DNA of 13,433 nt from DAONBD01 sp964525485 (GTDB taxonomy: Bacteria; Patescibacteriota; Gracilibacteria; UBA1369; LOWO2-01-FULL-3): positions 1 through 13,433 of the forward strand of contig CAZGHH010000024.1 in NCBI GenBank assembly GCA_964525485.1. Reading direction: 5' to 3'. The notes beneath the pieces are model-generated. The model was not told the origin of the DNA. It worked only from the letters and a program-made list of their open reading frames with translations, and ran no database searches. Position 1 is the stretch's first letter; every line of letters starts with the position of its first letter. This document shows, piece by piece, positions 1 through 6,492 of this stretch. Both the position numbers and the translations under genes were made by a program.

Positions 1-1295
1 ATAGACGTCGTCATATATACATCATTGGTAAGACTGGTATGGGTAAATCTACTCTTTTGGAAAACATGATTTATTCGGATATCATAGAGGGAAAGGGCGT
101 AGGTATCGTCGATCCTCATGGAGATTTGGCTGATACTGTTTTGAGCTTCGTGCCGCCTTCTAGGACTAATGATGTTCTTTTAATTGATCCGTCTGACAGG
201 GACTTCCCAGTCGCTTTTAACATGCTTGAAAATATAGATCCATCGATGAATTCGATCGTTTGCTCGGGGTTGGTCGGGATTTTTAAGAAAATTTATGCCG
301 AGAGTTGGGGACCGAGACTTGAACATATTTTGAGAAACACGATTCTTTCGTTACTTGAAGCTCAGGGCGCGACTATGCTTGGTATCACGAGAATGCTTCA
401 AGACGAAGATTTTCGTAGAAAAATTGTTGCTAAAATTACAGATCCTATTGTCAAAAGTTTCTGGGTGAATGAATTTGATAAAATGCAGGAAAAATTAAGA
501 ATAGAAGCTATTTCTCCAATCTTAAATAAAGTAGGACAGTTTTTATCAAGCCCTATTATCAGAAATATTGTTGGTCAGCCGAAAAGTTCCGTGGATTTGA
601 GATTCGCGATGGATAAAGGAAAAATTGTCATCGTTAATCTTTCGAAAGGTAAAATAGGAGAAGATAATTCATCTCTTTTAGGTTCCATGATTATTACAAA
701 ATTCCAGCTCGATGCTATGAGTCGCGCAAACCAAAAAGAAGGTGATCGTAAAGATTTCTATCTGTATGTAGATGAGTTCCAAAACTTTGCGACAGAGGCC
801 TTTGCTACAATTTTGTCTGAGGCTCGTAAATATAAATTGAATCTCACGATGGCAAATCAGTATATCGCTCAAATGCCTGATGAAGTGCGCGATGCTGTGT
901 TTGGAAACGTTGGTACTTTGGTTTCGATGCAGGTCGGATTTGATGATGCTGAGTATATCTCCGGACAATTTGGAGAAGAGGTTTTGCCGCCGGATTTGGT
1001 CGGTATGAATAAATTTACCGCGTATTTGAGGTTATTGATTGATAATATGCCATCTAAGACATTTTCCATGGATACTCTTCCGCCGCCTAGTGGTCGCGTG
1101 ATAGATGAGGAACGTTCTATGACTATTCGTAAAGTTACTCGCGAAAGATATTCACAAAAAAGATCGATTGTTGAGGAAAAAATTATGAAATGGAGTGGCG
1201 TTGACGAAGAGAGTTTGGCCGCAAGAAAAACTGTGGTTGATAAGAAATCTGCAACTATTGCAAAAAATCACATTGCTAAAAGGTCTCGCGATTGA
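1..1295 (+). CDS. TraG/VirD4/HerA-like P-loop ATPase of type IV secretion type, 5' end outside the window
   Basis: The reading frame is open from the left edge (first whole codon at 3), so the N-terminus, likely with membrane segments, is missing. The visible 430 residues begin just before a Walker A motif, GKTGMGKST (visible residues 9-17). This is followed by IVDPHGDLAD, typical of the conjugation-type AAA ATPases that handle DNA. A Walker B strand YLYVDEFQNF lies at about residues 253-262, followed by ANQYIAQMPDEV and GNVGTLVSMQVG, which fit the distal part of the same fold. Family members (VirD4/TraG coupling proteins, HerA/DUF87 ATPases) form membrane-linked hexamers that move DNA or drive pili. 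Many Patescibacteria carry such genes near type IV pilus or VirB4-like genes; whether that holds here cannot be seen. The C-terminal 60 residues are lysine and arginine rich. It stops at TGA, 35 bases before the next gene. The family is sure; the transported substrate is unknown. Confidence 0.88.
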   Translation, partial: RRRHIYIIGKTGMGKSTLLENMIYSDIIEGKGVGIVDPHGDLADTVLSFVPPSRTNDVLLIDPSDRDFPVAFNMLENIDPSMNSIVCSGLVGIFKKIYAESWGPRLEHILRNTILSLLEAQGATMLGITRMLQDEDFRRKIVAKITDPIVKSFWVNEFDKMQEKLRIEAISPILNKVGQFLSSPIIRNIVGQPKSSVDLRFAMDKGKIVIVNLSKGKIGEDNSSLLGSMIITKFQLDAMSRANQKEGDRKDFYLYVDEFQNFATEAFATILSEARKYKLNLTMANQYIAQMPDEVRDAVFGNVGTLVSMQVGFDDAEYISGQFGEEVLPPDLVGMNKFTAYLRLLIDNMPSKTFSMDTLPPPSGRVIDEERSMTIRKVTRERYSQKRSIVEEKIMKWSGVDEESLAARKTVVDKKSATIAKNHIAKRSRD

Positions 1296-1330
1296 AAAAT
1301 TACCGTCGCAGAAACGTCTAAAAAATAAAT

Positions 1331-1993
1331 ATGAAAACTTTTAGTCAAAAGTGGAAAACCTTATTAAAAGATAAGCGCTATGTGTTACTTTTTATTTTTA
1401 GTATTTTGATTCTATTTTTCGCTGAATATTTATTAGTTGTTATTACGACTTATAAAGATGGGTTCACAAATTTTCCTTCTGTTGGGGATTTGATTCTAGA
1501 TCATATTTCCGTGCGAGATTGGATGCCATTGTATTTGTATGGGCCTTTTGTTGCACTTTTAATCACCTTATTTTATTTAATTTTTTTCAGGCCCGATTTG
1601 TTTCCTTTTGCTTTATTTACATTTGCACTTATAGACCTTTTTCGCGCTTTTACTATTTCTCTTACCGATATTGCTCCACCTGCGGACATAATTTATTTGC
1701 AAAAACCTGAGCTGATAGATGCTTCTTTGAAATATTTATTTATGAAATCAGATTTGTTTTTTTCCGGGCACGTTTCGCATGTTCTTTTATCTTTTTTCCT
1801 GTTTAAAGAATTTAAGATCCGATGGTTTATGCTTATCTGGTCTTTCGTGATGGGAGCTACCGTTTTAGTGATGCACGTGCATTATTCTATAGATGTTTTT
1901 GCTGCATTCTTTATAACTTATGGTGTTTACAAGATTGCCGAAAAAATTTACAGCAAAATCAATAAAAGCTTTTTACAAAAAACTTCGTTTTAA
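1331..1993 (+). CDS. PAP2_C / sphingomyelin-synthase-like membrane enzyme
   Basis: This 220-residue integral membrane protein has about six hydrophobic segments (roughly 17-40, 66-86, 91-112, 142-158, 164-182, 187-202). It carries the three motifs of the lipid phosphatase/phosphotransferase superfamily in the form seen in the PAP2_C (sphingomyelin synthase-like) branch. C1 is RAFTISLTDIAPP (105-117), C2 is FFSGH with His147, and C3 is HYSID with His184 and Asp188. In that family the two histidines and the aspartate form the catalytic triad that transfers or removes a phospho-headgroup. The substrate is probably a phospholipid, diacylglycerol or undecaprenyl-type phosphate, but this cannot be read from the sequence. 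It starts with ATG 35 bases after the ATPase gene, with no Shine-Dalgarno, and ends 17 bases from the convergent pgk gene. It may be cotranscribed with the ATPase. A role in lipid remodelling or acquisition is inference. Confidence 0.8.
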   Translation: MKTFSQKWKTLLKDKRYVLLFIFSILILFFAEYLLVVITTYKDGFTNFPSVGDLILDHISVRDWMPLYLYGPFVALLITLFYLIFFRPDLFPFALFTFALIDLFRAFTISLTDIAPPADIIYLQKPELIDASLKYLFMKSDLFFSGHVSHVLLSFFLFKEFKIRWFMLIWSFVMGATVLVMHVHYSIDVFAAFFITYGVYKIAEKIYSKINKSFLQKTSF

Positions 1994-2010
1994 AGTTGTT
2001 ACAATATAAT

Positions 2011-3216
2011 CTATTCCGCAATCAATGGTTTGATTCCTGGTAATTCTTTCCCTTCCAAAAACTCCAATGATGCACCGCCTCCTGTAGAAATGTGAGTGAA
2101 TTTTTCAGTAGGAAGGCTAAATGTTGAAATTGCGTTTATAGTGTCGCCGCCGCCGAGAATAGATACGCAGTCTGTGCTAGCTATGGTCTCTGCGATGGTT
2201 TTCGTTCCGTGTTGGAAAGGTTTTCTTTCAAAAACCCCTACTGGTCCGTTCCAAATCACTGTCTTAGAGTCTGCTATCATATTGCAGAATTTTTCTGTCG
2301 ACCATTTACCGATATCAAAAGCTTTCATATCTCCAATTAAATCTTCAACCCCCACTCCTGCAGTCTCTGCTTCGTCTGACAATTCAGATGCGACTATGAG
2401 GTCGTGAGGAAGAATTATCTTTGTTTTGTATTCCTGGCATTCCATCATGATTTCACGTGCTAGTTCAATCTTGTCTGCTTGAACCAGGGATTCGCCCATA
2501 AAGTAACCTGAAGCCGCTAAAAACGTGTTTCCAATGCCTCCACCTACGAGTATGTGATCAGCTTTGCCAATGAAATTTTTGATAACTCCGATTTTGTCGT
2601 CCATTTTTGCTCCGCCGAAGATCATTGTGAATGGATGAGCTGGATTGTCCATCACTGATGACAATGCCTCGACTTCTTTTTGCATCAAATATCCGGCGTA
2701 TGAAGGGAGGTGATCAGAAAGTCCTGCCGTCGATGCGTGGCGTCTGTGCGCTGTGCCAAATGCATCATTCACGAAAATATCGGCGAGCGATGCGAGCTCG
2801 CGAGTGTACTGTTTTTCACATTCCTCTTCTTCTTTGCGGAATCTTATATTTTCAAGCATTACTATCTCTCCATCTTTCATTTCGGCTGTTTCGTTGTGGA
2901 CCGTGTCTGTAGTGACGGCATCTAGTTTTTTTACAGGTGTTTTAAGGAGTTTTTCTAATTCTCTTGCGACCGGGTCTGTACTCAATTCATCTACGATTTG
3001 TCCTTTTGGACGGCCTAAGTGGGTGACGATGATTAAACGAGCGCCTTTTTCTATAAGGTATTTAATTGTTGGAAGAGCTTCGCGAATTCTTGTATTGTCG
3101 GCGACTTCTCTGTGTCCGTTTGCATCTGGATCTGTTAATGGCGTGTTAAAATCAACTCTTAAAATTACTCTCTTACCTTTTAAGTCTTCGATATCTTCAA
3201 TTGTTTTTAATTTCAT
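2011..3216 (-). CDS. pgk: Phosphoglycerate kinase
   Basis: This 401-residue cytosolic enzyme transfers phosphate between 1,3-bisphosphoglycerate and ADP, the first ATP-forming step of lower glycolysis. Its length is normal for the bacterial family. It has the N-domain substrate motif RVDFNTPL (from Arg20), THLGRPKG (65-72), the hinge/C-domain motif WNGPVGVFE (322-330) and the nucleotide-phosphate loop GGGDT (355-359), followed by STGGGASLEFLEG. No key residue appears to be lost. It is the last gene of the ribE-ribH-pgk run, 27 bases after ribH. The ATG at 3216 has no Shine-Dalgarno; instead an AACCCTTATT element ends four bases before it. Pairing with riboflavin genes is not a standard operon. 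No other glycolytic gene is in the window. Confidence 0.97.
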   Translation of the reverse strand: MKLKTIEDIEDLKGKRVILRVDFNTPLTDPDANGHREVADNTRIREALPTIKYLIEKGARLIIVTHLGRPKGQIVDELSTDPVARELEKLLKTPVKKLDAVTTDTVHNETAEMKDGEIVMLENIRFRKEEEECEKQYTRELASLADIFVNDAFGTAHRRHASTAGLSDHLPSYAGYLMQKEVEALSSVMDNPAHPFTMIFGGAKMDDKIGVIKNFIGKADHILVGGGIGNTFLAASGYFMGESLVQADKIELAREIMMECQEYKTKIILPHDLIVASELSDEAETAGVGVEDLIGDMKAFDIGKWSTEKFCNMIADSKTVIWNGPVGVFERKPFQHGTKTIAETIASTDCVSILGGGDTINAISTFSLPTEKFTHISTGGGASLEFLEGKELPGIKPLIAE

Positions 3217-3220
3217 TGAT

Positions 3221-3230
3221 AATAAGGGTT
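3221..3230 (-). promoter_or_regulatory. AACCYTYATT-type leader motif before pgk
   Basis: Reading the minus strand, AACCCTTATT lies four bases upstream of the pgk ATG, where a Shine-Dalgarno would be expected. The same type of sequence lies before ssb (AACCCTCATT) and twice before the gene at 13186 (AACCTCATT). Its function is unknown; it could be a translation-initiation element, a start-site signal or chance in an AT-rich genome. Confidence 0.35.
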
Positions 3231-3243
3231 ATTTAATTTTTCT

Positions 3244-3672
3244 TTAAATTTGTGTTTGCAAAATTGCCGCTTCCGCGAAAGATTTTCCTTTGTTTAAGCC
3301 TTTTTTTGAAGATCGAAATTTTGCCTGTTTTTCAGTCTCGCAGGTGAGAACTCCGAAGATAATTGGTGTGTTTAATTTCAATTGAACATCCATAAGTCCA
3401 CGGAAGGTTTCACTACAGACGTAGTCGTAGTGATTTGTGTCTCCGCGAATAACTACTCCGAGTGCTATTACTGCATGGGGTTTGTTTTTCATTATTATTT
3501 TTTGCGCTGCAAATGGAAGTTCGAGCGCTCCAGGAACTCGAATGAGTTTTAGATTCTTTGTTTGCACTCCGTTATCCATCAATGTTTCCAATGTGTTTTC
3601 ATATAGTTTGAGGCCTATTTCTTCACCGAAATAGGGGAGTATGATTGCTATTTTTAGATTTTTATTTTTCAT
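3244..3672 (-). CDS. ribH: 6,7-dimethyl-8-ribityllumazine synthase
   Basis: The enzyme condenses 3,4-dihydroxy-2-butanone 4-phosphate with 5-amino-6-ribitylaminouracil to give lumazine, the direct precursor of riboflavin. The 142 residues are slightly short for the family (about 150-160). Clear family segments are VPGALELPFAAQ (46-57), ALGVVIRGDTNHYDYV (70-85) with the likely general-base His81, and FGVLTCETEKQAKFR with the conserved arginine near the C-terminus. In the first substrate loop the usual Phe-Asn pair reads Phe15-Gly16, so an Asn that normally contacts the substrate is replaced. It lies 39 bases after ribE and 27 bases before pgk on the same strand. The start has only AT-rich sequence in front of it, so it is probably read from the ribE transcript. 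Confidence 0.95.
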   Translation of the reverse strand: MKNKNLKIAIILPYFGEEIGLKLYENTLETLMDNGVQTKNLKLIRVPGALELPFAAQKIIMKNKPHAVIALGVVIRGDTNHYDYVCSETFRGLMDVQLKLNTPIIFGVLTCETEKQAKFRSSKKGLNKGKSFAEAAILQTQI

Positions 3673-3711
3673 TAAATTTTTATTAAATTCCCGTTAAATT
3701 TTCTGTGCGAT

Positions 3712-4350
3712 TTAAATGAAACCTCTTTCTATCAGATATGCGTATTTCGTTTCACCTTCTTTGTTTTCAAGCAAACTTTCTAAATATTTACTGATTGCGT
3801 CAAATTCCAAATTCACTATATCATCTTCTTTTAGTTTCGATAAATTTGTGTTTTTCAACGTGTGTTCGACAAGGCAAACATCAAAAGTCTCTCTGTCTAA
3901 ATATGAAATAGTTAGGCTTGCTCCGTTTATTGCTATTGAGCCTTTTAACGCCAGATGTTTTGCAAATTCTTTTGGATATGAAAATTTTATAACCGTCTGA
4001 TTCTTGTATTGTTTGATTGATATCGTTTTACCTGTCGCGTCTATATGTCCCTGAACTATATGCCCGTCAAAAGATTCTCCCATTTTCATAGCTGGTTCCA
4101 GATTTACTGCTTTGTTATCTTTAGCAAATTTTAAGTTTGTTAATTTAACCGTTTCGTCCATTACCTTAAAACTCAATCTGTTGTTTTTGTGTTCTTCAAG
4201 TGTAAGGCATATTCCGTCTACGCTTACAGAAGCTCCATTTTTGATATTATCGAATATCGAAGTTTTTGCATCGATTATAAGAATGTTTTGATCTTTTAAT
4301 TGAGCAACATCTGTTATCTTCCCGATCGACTGAATAATACCAGTGAACAT
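3712..4350 (-). CDS. ribE: Riboflavin synthase, alpha-chain type
   Basis: This enzyme dismutates two lumazine molecules to riboflavin and the ribityl-uracil that RibH reuses. The 212 residues form two lumazine-binding barrels. The first begins with the hallmark MFTGIIQSIGKI and contains SVDGICLTL. The second begins near residue 98 with GHIVQGHIDATGK and contains GSIAINGASLTIS. The C-terminal helix ending in ERGFI resembles the end of other family members. Its product and substrate link it directly to ribH, which follows by 39 bases. No ribBA or ribD is in the window. A TATAAT box ends ten bases before the ATG, so there is no room for an FMN riboswitch in the leader. It is divergent from ssb across 131 bases. 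Confidence 0.97.
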   Translation of the reverse strand: MFTGIIQSIGKITDVAQLKDQNILIIDAKTSIFDNIKNGASVSVDGICLTLEEHKNNRLSFKVMDETVKLTNLKFAKDNKAVNLEPAMKMGESFDGHIVQGHIDATGKTISIKQYKNQTVIKFSYPKEFAKHLALKGSIAINGASLTISYLDRETFDVCLVEHTLKNTNLSKLKEDDIVNLEFDAISKYLESLLENKEGETKYAYLIERGFI

Positions 4351-4359
4351 ATTTTTTTT

Positions 4360-4365
4360 ATTATA
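4360..4365 (-). promoter_or_regulatory. -10 box immediately upstream of ribE (near-leaderless)
   Basis: On the minus strand a perfect TATAAT occupies 4365 to 4360, followed by nine bases and then the ribE ATG. A start site 6-8 bases after the box would fall within about two or three bases of the start codon. No good -35 box is visible; TTAATT with a 19-base spacer is the best, and it is weak. The 131-base ribE/ssb intergenic region is otherwise A/T-rich without clear structure. Confidence 0.55.
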
Positions 4366-4456
4366 GGATCGTATTTTAAATTAAAATTAAGGTTTTTTTA
4401 AGAGAAAACTTTATTTTTTGAAAATTTTATTTAAGAACGACAGTTTATTTTGATGT

Positions 4457-4478
4457 TGATATTTTTTTAACCCTCATT
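4457..4478 (+). promoter_or_regulatory. Possible extended -10 and AACCCTCATT leader motif before ssb
   Basis: TGATATTTT (4457-4465) resembles an extended -10 box. AACCCTCATT (4469-4478) follows and ends three bases before the ssb ATG at 4482. There is no Shine-Dalgarno and no convincing -35. The second element matches the motifs before pgk and before the gene at 13186 in sequence and spacing. The promoter call is weak; the shared motif is the better supported part. Confidence 0.35.
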
Positions 4479-4481
4479 TCT

Positions 4482-4880
4482 ATGAGAAGTCTAAATCAAG
4501 TCATGATGATCGGTCATCTGGCTGCAAACCCAGACATTCACACTTCTGCGACTGGTGTGAAAGTTGCATCTTTTCAAGTCGCTACAAATCGAGATTGGAC
4601 AACTTCCGATGGTGCGAAAAAAGAAGCTGTCGATTATCACAGATTTGTTGCTTTTAAGGGATTAGCCGACGTTTGTGCTAAACATCTGGTGAAAGGAAGT
4701 CCTGTGTATGTTCAGGGTAGACTACAAAATGTTTCTTTTGACGGATCTGATGGAAAGAAACATTTCTTTACAGAAGTTGTTTTGGATAGTCTCAACATTC
4801 TTGTCTACAAAAAAGGTAAAACCGGCGTTGAATTGAATGTTCAAAATGTGACTGGCGAAAGTGCTGAACCAACCGGTTAA
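4482..4880 (+). CDS. ssb: Single-stranded DNA-binding protein
   Basis: SSB coats single-stranded DNA in replication, repair and recombination. The 132 residues are almost entirely the OB-fold: LNQVMMIGHLAANPDI (4-19), then VASFQVATNRDW, VDYHRFVAFKGLADVCAKHLVKGSPVYVQGRL and HFFTEVVLDSLNIL to about residue 110. All of this is standard bacterial SSB. The C-terminal part is short and ends GESAEPTG. The usual acidic tip (of the DDDIPF type) that recruits partner proteins is missing, and the stop codon is clear. This is either a truncated ssb, a specialised second copy, or a lineage variant; other ssb genes outside the window cannot be excluded. The gene is divergent from ribE and followed by a strong hairpin, so it is probably transcribed alone. 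Confidence 0.95.
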   Translation: MRSLNQVMMIGHLAANPDIHTSATGVKVASFQVATNRDWTTSDGAKKEAVDYHRFVAFKGLADVCAKHLVKGSPVYVQGRLQNVSFDGSDGKKHFFTEVVLDSLNILVYKKGKTGVELNVQNVTGESAEPTG

Positions 4881-4936
4881 TTCTATTTTTATTCCCCAAT
4901 TATAAAAATCTTCTTTGTTTGGATCGTAAATGCCCA

Positions 4937-4966
4937 AAGGGAAGCTAGACTTAAATAGCTTCCCTT
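4937..4966 (+). terminator. Hairpin after ssb, probable terminator
   Basis: A perfect 11-base inverted repeat, AAGGGAAGCTA (4937-4947) and TAGCTTCCCTT (4956-4966), with an eight-base loop lies 56 bases after the ssb stop. The tail is AT-rich but not a clean T run (ATTATAATCTGTTT), so termination may be imperfect. The TATAAT of the next promoter directly follows the stem, and its likely -35 lies inside it. Confidence 0.6.
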
Positions 4967-4974
4967 ATTATAAT
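4946..4974 (+). promoter_or_regulatory. Promoter for the solute-binding lipoprotein, overlapping the hairpin
   Basis: TATAAT (4969-4974) has a TAGACT hexamer 17 bases upstream (4946-4951, four of six matches to TTGACA). A start near 4981 would leave a leader of about 18 bases before the ATG at 4999. The -35 and the spacer sit inside the hairpin. Confidence 0.5.
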
Positions 4975-4998
4975 CTGTTTGATTTAACTTCTTTTAAT

Positions 4999-6423
4999 AT
5001 GAAAATTTTCCAAAAGATTTCTGCGTTTTGTTTAATCGTTGTTTTACTTTCTACCTTGTCGGGTTGTAGAACTAAAACGCCCCCTCCTGCCGTGGATAAA
5101 TCCGAACGGTCTTTGGTCGTCTATGGACTTGAAGACTCAAGAGATGTAATGGAGCCTTTGATAGCGAAATATACTGAGAAGTATCCAAATTATAAAATCA
5201 CTTATCGTGGTTTCTCCAATTTCAAGGAATATGAGAAATTGATTCTAAATGAGATGGCTGAAGGTGGTGGGCCCGATTTATTTGCTATGCCAAATAATTG
5301 GTTTGTTAAAAACAGAAAGAAACTCGTAGCAATGCCTTCTACTCAAGGCGCTGTTAGCGATGTTCGAGGCACTTTTGTTGATGTTGTTGCCAAGGATTTG
5401 GTCATTACTGATGATAACGGAATTGAACGTGTATATGGACTTCCTTTATACGTAGATACGCTTGGTATTTATTACAACAAAGATCAATTCGAAGACAAAA
5501 TTCCAAGTACCGGTAGGCCTGCTATAACTTGGGATGGAATTAAAAGTAATGTCATAGCTCTTACGAAAATCGATCAAAATGATCCGTCAAAATTCGAAGT
5601 TTCCGGTATAGGGCTTGGTCTGTCTAATGTTACGTATGGTTCGGACGTCTTGAAAAGTATGATGCTTGGCTTTGGTGCTGTTTTTTATGACGATTTAATA
5701 TCAAAGGTTAATTTATCTTCTCCAAATTCAAATGGCGAATATCCAGCCAGCGATGCTTTGGATTTATACACGAGTTTCACCGATCCAATTCAAAGACATT
5801 ATTCTTATAATTCTTCAGTTGGGGATGGGCTTGCATATCCAGACATAGATGCTTTTGTAATGGGGAAAGTTTCCATGGTTTTTGGTTATTCGACAACTTA
5901 TAATTTTATATTAAACAGAAGAAATGCTTTGAAGTCGCAAGGCGCTCAAGTTATAGATGTTGATGTTATTAAAACAGCGTATTTTCCTCAAAAAGAAGAT
6001 CCTGCTTCGTCTACCGCAAAAAGGTCTGTTTTAGCTTCTTATTTTGCTTATGGCATCAATAGAAATAGTAAAAATCCTGAAATTGCCTGGGACCTTTTGA
6101 CTACTTTGGCTTCTCCGGATTTAGAAAAAGCTTATTTTAAAGCTACGAATAAGCCGACTAGTAGACGTGACTTAATTGCTTCTGAAAAACTGGATCCTAT
6201 TTTTGGAGTTTTCGTTAATCAAGTCGGATTTGCAGATACTCTTCCTGTAACTGACTATTTGGAATACAAATCGTTTTTCACTCAAGTGATTGATTTGGTT
6301 AATAAAAAGACGCCGCTTTTGACTGCTATTAAAACTCTGGAAGCAAATATACAGGCTACTTTACCCGGAACAGGTTATAGAGTTCCTCTAAATGAAGAGT
6401 ATTACAAGGATTTACAGAAGTAG
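4999..6423 (+). CDS. Extracellular solute-binding lipoprotein, family 1 (ABC sugar-type)
   Basis: This is a 474-residue substrate-binding protein of the MalE-like class, which captures a sugar or similar solute outside the membrane and delivers it to an ABC importer. The N-terminus is a lipoprotein signal: a Lys, a hydrophobic core FCLIVVLLSTL and the lipobox LSGC with Cys23 for lipid attachment. A mature domain follows with SLVVYGLEDSRDVMEPLIAKY, ADGGGPDLFAMPNNWF-like sequence (here AEGGGPDLFAMPNNW), YGLPLYVDTLGIYYNKD and YFAYGINRNSKNPEIAWDLL, all typical of this fold. I chose ATG 4999 over ATG 4930: the extra 23 residues would put the signal peptide inside the protein and would run through the hairpin and promoter. 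No permease or ATPase gene is adjacent, so the transporter is encoded elsewhere or absent. The ligand cannot be inferred. Confidence 0.88.
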   Translation: MKIFQKISAFCLIVVLLSTLSGCRTKTPPPAVDKSERSLVVYGLEDSRDVMEPLIAKYTEKYPNYKITYRGFSNFKEYEKLILNEMAEGGGPDLFAMPNNWFVKNRKKLVAMPSTQGAVSDVRGTFVDVVAKDLVITDDNGIERVYGLPLYVDTLGIYYNKDQFEDKIPSTGRPAITWDGIKSNVIALTKIDQNDPSKFEVSGIGLGLSNVTYGSDVLKSMMLGFGAVFYDDLISKVNLSSPNSNGEYPASDALDLYTSFTDPIQRHYSYNSSVGDGLAYPDIDAFVMGKVSMVFGYSTTYNFILNRRNALKSQGAQVIDVDVIKTAYFPQKEDPASSTAKRSVLASYFAYGINRNSKNPEIAWDLLTTLASPDLEKAYFKATNKPTSRRDLIASEKLDPIFGVFVNQVGFADTLPVTDYLEYKSFFTQVIDLVNKKTPLLTAIKTLEANIQATLPGTGYRVPLNEEYYKDLQK

Positions 6424-6451
6424 TTTGGCGACAAAGTTTTCGTCAAATTTT
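6424..6451 (+). terminator. Possible terminator after the lipoprotein gene
   Basis: Directly after the TAG stop, TTTGGCGA (6424-6431) can pair with TCGTCAAA (6440-6447), eight base pairs with one G-U, followed by TTTT. It lies between convergent genes (lipoprotein and fmt), where a terminator is expected. The stem is modest and the T run is short. Confidence 0.4.
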
Positions 6452-6492
6452 GCCTTGAAATTTCTTGGCTGAAAAATGTTTTTTGTTAAATC

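Noticed and set aside
1981..1997. Hairpin AACTT/AAGTT between the PAP2-like gene and pgk as a shared terminator
   Set aside because: The stem has only five mostly A-T pairs; chance is likely in this AT-rich sequence.
2753..3247. A 164-codon open frame on the plus strand inside pgk
   Set aside because: It lies wholly antisense to an unmistakable pgk gene, and its translation is Ser/Thr/Phe-rich without a domain; it is a shadow frame.
4351..4481. FMN riboswitch upstream of ribE
   Set aside because: The TATAAT ends nine bases before the ribE ATG and the region is plain A/T-rich, with none of the conserved RFN segments.
4930..4998. Upstream ATG 4930 extending the lipoprotein by 23 residues
   Set aside because: It would run through the hairpin and the TATAAT box and place the lipoprotein signal peptide internally.
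6452..6469. Interrupted palindrome GCC-TT-GAAATTTC-TT-GGC as a second terminator between the lipoprotein gene and fmt
   Set aside because: It has T-T mismatches on both sides of an AT core and no usable loop or clear T run, so it is weak on either strand.
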